A DNA stretch of 36,551 nucleotides, taken from the NCBI GenBank assembly GCA_010029775.1, contig RGWK01000003.1:1-36551 (forward strand), given 5' to 3'. Within the stretch, counting starts at the first letter, position 1. Each line of letters begins with the position of its first letter. The notes under the pieces were generated by a model. That model had not been told where the DNA came from and did no database searches. It saw only the letters and a program-made list of their open reading frames with translations. The translations under genes were made by a program, and so were the position numbers. Source of the stretch: Gammaproteobacteria bacterium (GTDB lineage Bacteria > Pseudomonadota > Gammaproteobacteria > Steroidobacterales > Steroidobacteraceae). Positions 19,212-28,267 of this stretch are shown here, piece by piece.

Positions 19212-20554
19212 GTGAAGCAAACGCCGCGGCGAAGCCTTGGCCGAACCCGGTCTATGCGTGGTATGTCGTGGCCTTGCTGGTCATGTCCTACGCACTCGGC
19301 GTAGTCGATCGAATTGTCATTGGTTTGCTCGTCAAACCGATCAAGGCGGATCTGCAACTCACCGATACCGAAATCGGCATCATTCAGGGACTCGCATTCG
19401 CGCTCTTTTACAGCGTGTTCACGCTGCCGGTGGGTTTTCTCATCGATCGCTGGAAGCGAGTGCCGGTCGTGTATGGCGGCCTGGCGATCTGGAGCCTTGC
19501 CACCATGGCGGGCGGACTCTCCAAATCCTTCTGGGGTCTGTTCACCTCGCGTGTAGTCATGGGCGCCGGGGAAGCCACCACCACACCGGGCTCCTCATCG
19601 CTGATTGCCGACTACTTTCCGCCAAAGCTTCGCCCGCGTGCCTATGGCGTCTTCGCCATGGGCGGTTCGATCGGTATCGGCATCGCGTACATGCTGGGCG
19701 GTGTTGCCATTGGTCTCGCCGACTCGGTGCAGGCGATGGCACCCGGCTTGCTCGGGCGATTCAGCGATTGGCAGGTAGTGCTGTTTATCGTGGGCGCACC
19801 CGGCATCGCCCTCGCCGTGCTCATGGCGCTGACCCTGCGCGAGCCCGAACGGCGCGGAACGACGAGCGTCGCGGGGTCGAAGATTTCGCTCGTGCCGCTG
19901 TGGCGTGAACTGTCCACCAATCGCATCGCACTCGTAGCGGTGATGATGGGCACGATCATGAACGTCATGATCGTCAACGCGCAGCTCGCCTGGTTCCCGA
20001 CGTTGTTTGTGCGGGTGCACGAATGGGAGCCGCAACGCATCGCGCTCGCGCTCGCCGTGGTGGGCGTCCCCTTCGGCATCATCAGCGCCATCACCGCAGG
20101 GTATGCGCTCACCTGGCTGGCCAAGCGCGGGCGCAAGGATGGGCCCATCCTCGTGATGATGCTGCAGTGCCTCGCCTGGGCCGTGTTCGGCACCGCCAAG
20201 TGCTTCGCGCCGACGCCTGAACTTGCACTATTGGGTCATGTGTTCACCTCGCTGTTTGCAACTTGGGCCGTCACGGCTGCGCTCACGGCGCTCAATCAGG
20301 TCACCCCGAACCAGCTGCGCGGTCAGGTGGTCGCCGTGTACACCCTGCTGACCGGACTCGTCGGCATTGCCGTGGGTTCAGGCGCCGTGGGTTTCCTGTC
20401 GGACACGGTGTTCAATTACCCGACCGGCATCGCGCCGAGTCTCGCTCTGGTCTGTTTCGCCGGCGGTGCCATCGGCATCGCCATCCTCGCCTACGGCCGC
20501 ATCGGCTATGAGACCGCCGTGCAACGTGCCGCGAACTGGGGCGAGGCGGACTGA
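19208..20554 (+). CDS. Major facilitator superfamily transporter (Spinster-like subgroup)
   Basis: Start ATG 19208 (MSEANAAAKPWPNPVYAWYVVALLVMSYALGVVDRIVIGLLVKPIKADLQLTDTEIGIIQG...FLIDRWKRVPVVYGG); about 12 hydrophobic segments. Confidence 0.9.
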   Translation: MSEANAAAKPWPNPVYAWYVVALLVMSYALGVVDRIVIGLLVKPIKADLQLTDTEIGIIQGLAFALFYSVFTLPVGFLIDRWKRVPVVYGGLAIWSLATMAGGLSKSFWGLFTSRVVMGAGEATTTPGSSSLIADYFPPKLRPRAYGVFAMGGSIGIGIAYMLGGVAIGLADSVQAMAPGLLGRFSDWQVVLFIVGAPGIALAVLMALTLREPERRGTTSVAGSKISLVPLWRELSTNRIALVAVMMGTIMNVMIVNAQLAWFPTLFVRVHEWEPQRIALALAVVGVPFGIISAITAGYALTWLAKRGRKDGPILVMMLQCLAWAVFGTAKCFAPTPELALLGHVFTSLFATWAVTAALTALNQVTPNQLRGQVVAVYTLLTGLVGIAVGSGAVGFLSDTVFNYPTGIAPSLALVCFAGGAIGIAILAYGRIGYETAVQRAANWGEAD

Positions 20555-20582
20555 TACGATTCGATAGCGGAGGACACCCACC

Positions 20583-21782
20583 ATGGCTGCACGCGCCGAA
20601 GAGATCCCGACCCCGAACATCGACGAGCTGTTCCGCCCGACGCATGACGAACGCGCGCGACAGTCTTTCGTCAGCATGCTGCGCAAGCACGCGATCATCG
20701 ATCTACGCGCCGCCGTGCGCCGGCACTACGAATCGGAGGTCGCCCCGGCCCTGCGCGACCGGGGTGCCGAGCCCACCCACTGGCGCGACATCGAGCGCGT
20801 CATGGAGCCTGATCCACTGCATCGCCTCTACAGCACCTTGCGCTACAACGCCCAGGAGATGTGCTATCTGTCGGTGCAACCGGCGATCGAACGCGCACTG
20901 CCCGAGATGATCGACCTTGCGCGCGATCTCGCCACGCGCAACCCGGCGGGCGGCACTCTGCGCCTTGACCCCGAATTCGAGGTGCCGCGTTACTTGAGCG
21001 CGCTCGATGTGCATCTCGCTCCCGGCTGGGTCACCGCGGAACACACCGAGGATGATGTCTCACAGGGTGCGGTTGTCGGCTTCGGCGGCAAGGTCTTTAC
21101 CGGTCAGCATCCCTACCGGAAGCGGCCAGGCGTGGTCGCCGAGTCGATCGCTCACTGGATTCAACGCACGCGCCCGGGGTTCCAACCGCGCCGCATACTC
21201 GATCTTGGCACCACGGCCGGCAAGAATCTGCTGCCGTACAAGAGCGCATTCCCGCAAAGCGAGGCGCACGGCATCGACTGCGGTGCGCCCGTGCTGCGCT
21301 ACGGCCACGCACTGGCCGAGCATGAAGGCATCGCCGTGCACTTCAGCCAGCAGAACGCCGAGCACACGCGCTTCCCGGACGGACACTTCGATCTGATCGT
21401 CTCCAGTTTCTTCTTGCACGAGATTCCGCTCAAGGCAACGCGTAACGTGCTGCGTGAGTGCCATCGACTGCTCAGACCGGGCGGACTGATGGTGCATATG
21501 GAGCTGCCGGATGCCGCGTCGGTCAGCGAATACGACAATTTCTTCTGGAACTGGGACACACACAACAACAACGAACCGTTCTACACGAACTACCGCGAGC
21601 AGGATCCGCTCCGCTTGTGTGCGGAGGCCGGCTTCCTGCCCGCGGATGCCTTCAAGCTCACCATCCCAGATGCCGCCTCGTTTGGTGAAGAGCGCTACGC
21701 CCGTTTCCTAAAGGGCGAGCTCGCAGCGCCGCCCCATGGCAGCGGCGGTTGGTTCATCTTTGGCGCGGAACGCCGCGGATGA
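20583..21782 (+). CDS. Class I SAM-dependent methyltransferase with extra N-terminal domain
   Basis: 'RRILDLGTTAGKNLLPYKSAFPQSEAHGIDCGAPVLRYG' motif I; 'HFDLIVSSFFLHEIPLKATRNVLRECHRLLRPGGLMVHME' motifs II/III. Confidence 0.85.
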   Translation: MAARAEEIPTPNIDELFRPTHDERARQSFVSMLRKHAIIDLRAAVRRHYESEVAPALRDRGAEPTHWRDIERVMEPDPLHRLYSTLRYNAQEMCYLSVQPAIERALPEMIDLARDLATRNPAGGTLRLDPEFEVPRYLSALDVHLAPGWVTAEHTEDDVSQGAVVGFGGKVFTGQHPYRKRPGVVAESIAHWIQRTRPGFQPRRILDLGTTAGKNLLPYKSAFPQSEAHGIDCGAPVLRYGHALAEHEGIAVHFSQQNAEHTRFPDGHFDLIVSSFFLHEIPLKATRNVLRECHRLLRPGGLMVHMELPDAASVSEYDNFFWNWDTHNNNEPFYTNYREQDPLRLCAEAGFLPADAFKLTIPDAASFGEERYARFLKGELAAPPHGSGGWFIFGAERRG

Positions 21783-23335
21783 AGCGACGTACCTTCATAC
21801 ATGGCGGCCTCGGCGTCGCTGGTGCGCTGTCTCTAGCGGGGCTGGCGAGGGAATCCGTGGCCGATACCAATACCGTGTTCGATCTCGCCATCATCGGTGC
21901 CGGCACGGCGGGCTTGCCTGCCGCGCTGTTTGCTGCACGTCGTGGGGCACGAGTCATCGTTTTCGATCGCGCCGACGACATCGGCGGCACCCTACACCTG
22001 GCGAACGGTCAGATCAGCGCCGCAGGCTCGTATACCCAGCGAGCCAAGGGCATCGTCGATTCGCCGCAGCAACACTTCGAAGAGGCGATGCGCCTCTCGA
22101 ATGGGCGGGCTGATCCGAACGTAGTGCGCCTGGCGACAGCGCAGGCGACTGATACGGTCAATTGGTTGCTCGACACGGGCCTCAAGCCGCTGCCGGAGCA
22201 TCCGGTCACCGGCGACAGCCCTGGTCGCAAGGCTTACGACACGCCGCGATATATTTGGGCCAAAGAGGAAGGCGTCGCCATCCTCGATGTCATCCGACCG
22301 CAAATCGCTCCGCTCGTGGCCGCAGGCCAGATCACGCTGCGACTGCGAACCCGGGTCACCGGCCTCATGCAAAATCGAAGTGGTGCCATTGAGGGCGTGC
22401 GCGCCATGCCGATGCCCACTGCAATCTCGGCATCAGTGGGTGGCGCCAAAGATGCCGCTTCGGCTGAGTACCGCGTGCGTGCGCGCCACGTCCTGCTGAC
22501 GAGTGGCGGTTACGCCATGAACCCGCGGCTGTTTGCCGAATTAAGCGGAGTGCCCGCCTACTCCGCAGGCTCTTATCCGCACGCGCTCGGCGATGGCTTG
22601 AGTCTCGCCACGGCCGTAGGTGGCGTGCTGCGCGGTCACGATCTGCACCGACCCGGAACCGGCTCGGTTCTCACCGGCGGCCAGTTTCCGGCAACGGTCT
22701 ACGCGCGCTTCAATACCGTGCCGCAGCGGCGCCTGCCGTGGGAAATTTGGGTCAACAACGCCGGCAAGCGATTCATTCGTGAGGACGAGCCGCTGACGAA
22801 TCAGCGTGAACAGGCGCTGCTCGAGCAGGCGGATCTGCGCTATCAGATCATTTTCGATCAGGCGATTCTCGATGCCGCACCGCAGCAAATTCCCGACTGG
22901 AGCAAGGAAAAGTTGCTCGCCCACTTCAATACTCACCCGATGTTCCATCGCGCCGAGTCGCTCGATGAACTCGCAGCAAAGACGCGCATCGACGCCGCGG
23001 GTCTACGGGCGAGTGTCGAGCAATACAATCTCGCGGTGGCGCGCGGTCAGGACAGCCTGGGACGCACGCATCTGCCGCGGCCCATCGCCCAAGCGCCCTT
23101 CTATGCCGTGACTCATCTCGGACACTCGGCGACGTCGTCGGTCGGCGTCACCGTCGATGCGCAACTGCGCGTGACACGGCAGAACGGAACGCCCATTCCA
23201 AATCTCTATGCGGCCGGCGAAGTGCTCGGCAGCGGAGCCACGCTGGGGAACGCCTTCGTTCCAGGGATGATGCTCACCCCGGCACTCGCCCTCGGGCGCT
23301 GGTTGGGCCTCACCTTGCCAATAGAGCGCGCCTGA
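21779..23335 (+). CDS. FAD-dependent oxidoreductase, FAD_binding_2 / 3-ketosteroid dehydrogenase-fumarate reductase superfamily, Tat-type signal
   Basis: MKRRTFIHGGLGVAGALSLAGLA twin-Arg leader; 'FDLAIIGAGTAGLPAALFAARRGARVIVFDRADDIGGTLHLANGQ'; C-terminal 'PNLYAAGEVLGSGATLGNAFVPGMMLTPALALGRWLG'; ATG 21779 overlaps upstream TGA. Confidence 0.88.
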   Translation: MKRRTFIHGGLGVAGALSLAGLARESVADTNTVFDLAIIGAGTAGLPAALFAARRGARVIVFDRADDIGGTLHLANGQISAAGSYTQRAKGIVDSPQQHFEEAMRLSNGRADPNVVRLATAQATDTVNWLLDTGLKPLPEHPVTGDSPGRKAYDTPRYIWAKEEGVAILDVIRPQIAPLVAAGQITLRLRTRVTGLMQNRSGAIEGVRAMPMPTAISASVGGAKDAASAEYRVRARHVLLTSGGYAMNPRLFAELSGVPAYSAGSYPHALGDGLSLATAVGGVLRGHDLHRPGTGSVLTGGQFPATVYARFNTVPQRRLPWEIWVNNAGKRFIREDEPLTNQREQALLEQADLRYQIIFDQAILDAAPQQIPDWSKEKLLAHFNTHPMFHRAESLDELAAKTRIDAAGLRASVEQYNLAVARGQDSLGRTHLPRPIAQAPFYAVTHLGHSATSSVGVTVDAQLRVTRQNGTPIPNLYAAGEVLGSGATLGNAFVPGMMLTPALALGRWLGLTLPIERA

Positions 23336-23338
23336 GCG

Positions 23339-24526
23339 TCAGACGCTGGCGAGTTCGAGACTGCGACTGAGATCGGCCTGCAAGTCGAGCGGATCTTCCA
23401 GACCGATCGACAGGCGCACGGTGCCTGGCCCGATGTCGGAGGCCACAAGCTCGCCGGGCGAGAAATCTCGCGGTTGCATCATCTGCGGCGGCACGACGAG
23501 CGATTCAGTCGAGCCGAAACTTGGCGTTCGCGCGAACAGTCGGAGCGACTCGGCGAAGGTCCTACCCGCCTCGAATCCTGCGCGCAGATCGAAGGTGATC
23601 ACAGTGCCAAAGTCGCTCATCTGCGCACGAGCCAGGGCGCTGTACACATGCGAGTCGAGGCCCGGGTACCGCACTTTGGTCACCCCCGGATGGGCCTCGA
23701 GGAAGCGGGCGATTTGCAGCGCCGCTGCCGACTGCGTTCGATAGCGCACGAAATATGTCTTCATGCCGCGTACCATGAGCGAGGCCGACAACGCATCGAG
23801 TTGCGCACCAAGCAGTGCGTAGTCTGCGCGCATCGGACCGATGATCGACTCATCGGCAATCACCGCGCCGCCCATCACATCGCCTGCTCCCGTGGTGAAT
23901 TTGGTGAGGCTGTGAATGAAGACGTCGATGTCGAACTGACCGTGCTGATGAAATCCGGCCGATGTGTTGTCGAGCACCGTCAAGGCGCCATGTCGACGAG
24001 CCATCGCCGTGATCGAAGTGATATCTGCGATCTTGTTGACCGGATTGGTCGGCGACTCGAAAAACACCAGTCGCGTTGGTCGCGCCGCGAGTTCGCGCTC
24101 GAGTGCCGGCAGATCATCGATCGAGAGCATCGCGTGCGTGACACCGAAGCGGGCCAGCAGCTTGCGGATGATCTGTCGGGTCGGGCTATACCCCTCAATG
24201 AAAAACACGACATGATCGCCGGATCGTGTCAGCGACAGCAGGCACTGCGCGATAGCGTTGACGCCCGAAGCTGAAGCCAGACAACTGCTTCGCCCCTGCA
24301 ATTGAGCGAGCAGCAGTTCGAGTTGTCGCACCGAAGGATTGCCGACCCGCGAGTAAAAGAAGCCCGCCCTCTCGCCGCGCAGCACGCGCAAACTCTCGTC
24401 CACGCTGTCCGTCTGCCATTTGACGTTCTGGTAAATGGGCAGATTGAGCGGCCGATTGTCGTCGGGCGTCTCGATCTCGGGCGGGTGATTGACCTGGGTT
24501 TCGGGGCGCGGGTTGTCGAACTTCAT
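23339..24526 (-). CDS. Cystathionine gamma-synthase / Met gamma-lyase family PLP enzyme (divergent)
   Basis: 'FFYSRVGNPSVRQLELLLAQLQGRSSCLASASGVNAIAQCLLSL', 'FFESPTNPVNKIADI', 'VFIHSLTKFTTGAGDVMGGAVI', 'VRLSIGLEDPLDLQADL'. Confidence 0.88.
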   Translation of the reverse strand: MKFDNPRPETQVNHPPEIETPDDNRPLNLPIYQNVKWQTDSVDESLRVLRGERAGFFYSRVGNPSVRQLELLLAQLQGRSSCLASASGVNAIAQCLLSLTRSGDHVVFFIEGYSPTRQIIRKLLARFGVTHAMLSIDDLPALERELAARPTRLVFFESPTNPVNKIADITSITAMARRHGALTVLDNTSAGFHQHGQFDIDVFIHSLTKFTTGAGDVMGGAVIADESIIGPMRADYALLGAQLDALSASLMVRGMKTYFVRYRTQSAAALQIARFLEAHPGVTKVRYPGLDSHVYSALARAQMSDFGTVITFDLRAGFEAGRTFAESLRLFARTPSFGSTESLVVPPQMMQPRDFSPGELVASDIGPGTVRLSIGLEDPLDLQADLSRSLELASV

Positions 24527-25284
24527 CGAGCCATTCTATCGGTTGCAGCCGCCCACGCAGCGCCCACGACACCGGCATGACCACGCAGTGCTGCGGGCAG
24601 GAGACGGGCTGGACTGTCGAGCAGCGGCATCCACTCCTCCGCACGCTCGCTGACGGCGCCACCCAAAATGAACACATCCGGCCACAGCAGTCTGTGCAAC
24701 TCATGCAGATAACGGTTGACTCGCTGTGTCCATGCAGGCCAATCGAGTGCAAGGCGCGTGCGTACACTCGCTGCGGCATAGCCCTCGCCGTCGACATCGG
24801 TCACGCCGGGCAGCATCAGATGACCGAGCTCCGTATTCGGCCACAAGGCGCCATCGAGAAAGAGCGCACTGCCGATTCCGGTCCCGAACGTCAGAACCAC
24901 CACCCGCCGAGCCTCGAGTTGTCGTCCAGCACCGAAATTCATCTCGGCGACGCCGGCCGCATCCGCATCGTTGAGGAACACTACAGGTCGATGACAGCGA
25001 CGCGAAAACTCCCGCTGTACGTCAAGCCCGATCCAAGAGTCGTGCACGTTGGCTGCCGTGCGTGCATACCCATGCTGTGCCACCGTGGGAAACGCGAGAC
25101 CCACGGGCAACTCCGACGGATACCGCTCCACGGCGCGCGCGAGCACCTCGAGGACATCGTCCGGTCGCGCCCCAGCGGGCATCGGAATGCTCTGCATACC
25201 CTCCTCCGCCTGGCCGGAACGCAAATCCACCTCGGCGACACGCAATGTCGAGCCGCCCACATCGATGCCTATGCTACGAATCAT
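24523..25284 (-). CDS. ROK-family kinase, polyphosphate glucokinase (PPGK)-like
   Basis: 'MIRSIGIDVGGSTLRVAEVDL', 'PVVFLNDADAAGVAEMNFG', 'VLTFGTGIGSALFLDGALWPNTELGHLML' resembles the PPGK signature. Confidence 0.82.
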   Translation of the reverse strand: MIRSIGIDVGGSTLRVAEVDLRSGQAEEGMQSIPMPAGARPDDVLEVLARAVERYPSELPVGLAFPTVAQHGYARTAANVHDSWIGLDVQREFSRRCHRPVVFLNDADAAGVAEMNFGAGRQLEARRVVVLTFGTGIGSALFLDGALWPNTELGHLMLPGVTDVDGEGYAAASVRTRLALDWPAWTQRVNRYLHELHRLLWPDVFILGGAVSERAEEWMPLLDSPARLLPAALRGHAGVVGAAWAAATDRMAR

Positions 25285-25300
25285 CGGTAGTCGCTTTGCC

Positions 25301-26149
25301 TCAGGGTGTATCACTGCGCGCCATCTGCTCCTCGAGCAGCCGCTTACGCTCCTGGCGCTTCATCCAAATCGTGGAGGCGACCACGCCAGTGGCGACGATG
25401 AGCACCATGATCGTCGCGAGCGCGTTGATGTCGGGGCTCACGCCACGGCGCACCCGCGAGAAAATCTCCATTGGCAAGGTCGAGGATCCCGGACCGGAGA
25501 CGAACTGGGAAATCACCACATCGTCCCACGATAAGGTAAAGGCCAGCAGCCACCCCGACACAATGGCGGGCATGATCAGCGGCAGCGTGATCTTGAAAAA
25601 CACCGTGGCCGGTTTTGCGCCGAGGTCGAGCGCCGCTTCCTCAAGCGCATCGTCGAACCCCGCGAGCCGCGACTGAACGACCACCGTCACGTAGGCCATG
25701 GTGAACGTGACGTGCGCGATCGTAATGGTGAGCAGCCCGCGACCCGCCGGCCAGCCGATCATTTGCTCGAGCGCTACAAACAGCAGCAGCATGGCGATAC
25801 CCATGATGACTTCGGGCATGACCAGCGGTGCTGTGGTCATCGCCGATAACAAGGCCCTGCCGCGGAACGGACCGAACCGCGTCAGCACGAGACCTGCCAA
25901 GGTGCCGAGAATCGCGGCGCCACTCGCCGACAAGGCGGCGATCTTAATGGAGATCCAGGCCGCACCCAGCAGTTGCTCGTTTTCAAACAGTCGCACGTAC
26001 CAGCGTAGCGTCGGCGAGTTCTCCGCATCCCATACCGTCACCAGACGCGAGTTATTGAATGAGAAAAACATCATCGAGAGGATGGGGATATAGAGGAACG
26101 CGAGCCCAAGCCCCAGGATTGAGTTACGGAACCAGCCGCGATCATTCAT
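25301..26149 (-). CDS. Spermidine/putrescine ABC transporter permease (PotC/PotI/SpuH type)
   Basis: Six-TM permease; 'EEAALDLGAKPATVFFKITLPLIMPAIVSGWLLAFTLSWDDVVISQFVSGPGSSTLPMEIFSRVRRGVSPDINALAT'. Confidence 0.94.
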   Translation of the reverse strand: MNDRGWFRNSILGLGLAFLYIPILSMMFFSFNNSRLVTVWDAENSPTLRWYVRLFENEQLLGAAWISIKIAALSASGAAILGTLAGLVLTRFGPFRGRALLSAMTTAPLVMPEVIMGIAMLLLFVALEQMIGWPAGRGLLTITIAHVTFTMAYVTVVVQSRLAGFDDALEEAALDLGAKPATVFFKITLPLIMPAIVSGWLLAFTLSWDDVVISQFVSGPGSSTLPMEIFSRVRRGVSPDINALATIMVLIVATGVVASTIWMKRQERKRLLEEQMARSDTP

Positions 26150-27072
26150 CGGCGCGATGCCTCAAGCTCACGCTGCTGATACCGCTGAAAGAGCAAGATC
26201 GGCAACAACAGCAACAGCAGCAACGCAATCGCCACGGCACTCGCAACCGGCCAGTTGCGCGCACCGAAAAACTGCGCTGACAGCACAGTACCGATCATCA
26301 ACTGGTCGGTGCGACCGAGGAGCGACGGAATGACGAACTCGCCGACCGCCGGAATGAATACGAGCAAGCAACCGGCAACGACCCCCGGCATAGACAGCGG
26401 CAAAGTGATCTTGAAGAACGCCTTGACCGGTCGGGCACCCAAGTCGGCTGCGGCCTCGAGCAGAGTCAGATCGTGCTTTTCGAGATTCGAGTACAGCGGC
26501 AGGATCATGAACGGCAGATACGAGTACACGATGCCGACGTACACCGCAAAGTCGGTATAGAGCAGCACCAACGGCTGGTCGATGATCCCAAGTGACAGCA
26601 ACGTGTTGTTGATCACCCCATTCGTCTTCAACAGCCCGATCCAGGCATAGACGCGCAGCAGGAACGAGGTCCAGAACGGCAGGATGATCAGCATCAGGAA
26701 AAGATTTCGTGTCGTCGGCGCCGAGCGCGCGATGGCATAGGCCATTGGGTAGCCGAGTAACAGGCACAACACTGTAGAGAACGCGGCAACCTTCAGCGAA
26801 TAGAGAAACGTGCTGAGGTACAGAGTGTCCTGCAGGAGCACCTGATAATTAGCCAGGTTGAATGTCGCCACCAGCCGCTGCGTCTCCGCAAACCACTCTA
26901 AGAGCGGCGCATAGCCCGGCTGCGCGGGGACCATGTACGAGAACGAAATTTTAAAGACGATCGCGAACGGAATCGCGAAAAACACCACCAGCCAGAGATA
27001 CGGCGTGGCAGCGACGAGCCGGCGCCCTGCAGAAAGCGCTGAAGCTCCGGCTGAGGGAGTTGAGGTAGCCAC
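26146..27072 (-). CDS. Spermidine/putrescine ABC transporter permease (PotB/PotH/SpuG type)
   Basis: 'TSFLLRVYAWIGLLKTNGVINNTLLSLGIIDQPLVLLYTDFAVYVGIVYSYLPFMILPLYSNLEKHDLTLLEAAADLGARP'. Confidence 0.94.
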   Translation of the reverse strand: MATSTPSAGASALSAGRRLVAATPYLWLVVFFAIPFAIVFKISFSYMVPAQPGYAPLLEWFAETQRLVATFNLANYQVLLQDTLYLSTFLYSLKVAAFSTVLCLLLGYPMAYAIARSAPTTRNLFLMLIILPFWTSFLLRVYAWIGLLKTNGVINNTLLSLGIIDQPLVLLYTDFAVYVGIVYSYLPFMILPLYSNLEKHDLTLLEAAADLGARPVKAFFKITLPLSMPGVVAGCLLVFIPAVGEFVIPSLLGRTDQLMIGTVLSAQFFGARNWPVASAVAIALLLLLLLPILLFQRYQQRELEASRR

Positions 27073-27078
27073 AGCCTA

Positions 27079-28188
27079 TTACTGAGTCAGCACGACCGGA
27101 CTGGAGGGCTGCCAGCGAAGCACGACGCGCTCCTCCCAAACGATCCGCTCCTCGTGTCGTTCGATGTTCGGGATCGTGACCCGAACCATCCGACCGCCGT
27201 CGAGCCGCACCAGATAGACCGACAGATCGCCCATGTAGGCGATTTCGCGCACCACGCCGCCCACGCAGTTTTCGCCCTCGGCCGTCGCTCCCCGGTTCAT
27301 CTCGATTTTCTCGGGCCTGATCGCCACGAAGACCTTCGCGTCGGGCGCCGCACTGATGCCATGACTCACGAAGACGGTGCTGTCCAGATCATCGCAACGG
27401 ATGCGCACATGGCCCGGCTCGTCCTCGATGAGCCTACCCTCGAACATGTTGACCGACCCGATGAAATCGGCGACGAAACGCGAGTTCGGGAACTCGTAGA
27501 TTTCGGTGGGCGTGCCGACCTGCACAATCTGCCCCTTGTTCATCACGCCGATGCGCGAGGCCAGCGTCATCGCCTCCTCCTGGTCGTGGGTCACGACCAC
27601 GAAAGTGACGCCCAGCTGCTCCTGCAGGTTGATCAGCTCGAACTGGGTGTGCTCGCGCAGCTTTTTGTCGAGAGCCCCAAGCGGCTCATCGAGCAGGAGC
27701 AGCTTCGGCTTCTTGACGAGCGCTCGCGCCAGCGCCACGCGCTGACGTTGTCCTCCCGAGAGCTGGTGAGGCTTTCGCTTCGCAAACTCGCCAAGTTTGA
27801 CGATATCGAGCATCTCGCTCACACGACGCTCGATTTCAGGCCGCGCCACGCCCTCCTGCTCAAGACCGAACGCCACGTTGGCCGCAACCGTCATGTGCGG
27901 AAACAGCGCGTAGGACTGAAACATCATATTGACCGGGCGTTCATAGGGCGGGATACCGGCCATATCCTGGCCATCGATCAGGATACGACCCGACGTCGGC
28001 GACTCGAACCCCGCGAGCATTCGCAGCAGCGTCGTCTTGCCGCAACCGGATCCACCGAGCAGGCAAAAAATCTCGCCCTTGAAAATACTCAGTGAAACAT
28101 TGTCGACGGCGACGAAATCACCAAAACGCTTGGTGACGCCCTCGATACGCAAGTACTGGTTCTGTCGATCGACAACCCGCTCGGCCAT
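27079..28188 (-). CDS. Spermidine/putrescine ABC transporter ATPase (PotA/PotG/SpuF type)
   Basis: 'LLGGSGCGKTTLLRMLAGFE', 'LSGGQRQRVALARALVKKPKLLLLDEPLGALDKKLRE', C-terminal TOBE-like region; start ATG 28188 (MAERVVDRQNQYLRIEGVTKRFG). Confidence 0.96.
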   Translation of the reverse strand: MAERVVDRQNQYLRIEGVTKRFGDFVAVDNVSLSIFKGEIFCLLGGSGCGKTTLLRMLAGFESPTSGRILIDGQDMAGIPPYERPVNMMFQSYALFPHMTVAANVAFGLEQEGVARPEIERRVSEMLDIVKLGEFAKRKPHQLSGGQRQRVALARALVKKPKLLLLDEPLGALDKKLREHTQFELINLQEQLGVTFVVVTHDQEEAMTLASRIGVMNKGQIVQVGTPTEIYEFPNSRFVADFIGSVNMFEGRLIEDEPGHVRIRCDDLDSTVFVSHGISAAPDAKVFVAIRPEKIEMNRGATAEGENCVGGVVREIAYMGDLSVYLVRLDGGRMVRVTIPNIERHEERIVWEERVVLRWQPSSPVVLTQ

Positions 28189-28214
28189 CACACCCCCCTG
28201 TGCGGCTAAAACCG

Positions 28215-28244
28215 GCGGCGGAGTCGACGCATCGACCCCGCCGC
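28215..28244 (-). promoter_or_regulatory. Intercistronic stem-loop between substrate-binding protein and ATPase genes (attenuator / differential-expression element candidate)
   Basis: Minus-strand GCGGCGGGGTCGA-TGCG-TCGACTCCGCCGC: 13-bp stem with one G.U wobble, 4-nt loop, followed by CGGTTTTAGCC; on the plus strand the same position is an A.C mismatch. Confidence 0.7.
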
Positions 28245-28267
28245 ACGTCGTCGCGATGACTCGCGGA

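Noticed and set aside
26200-26230. CAA/CAG trinucleotide-like repeat 'CAACAACAGCAACAGCAGCAACG'
   Set aside because: Encodes a poly-Leu transmembrane stretch (ALLLLLLLPILL) of the permease on the minus strand; ordinary codon repetition rather than a satellite
27154-28095. 313-aa plus-strand ORF opposite the polyamine ATPase
   Set aside because: His/Arg/Asp-rich reverse-complement shadow of potA
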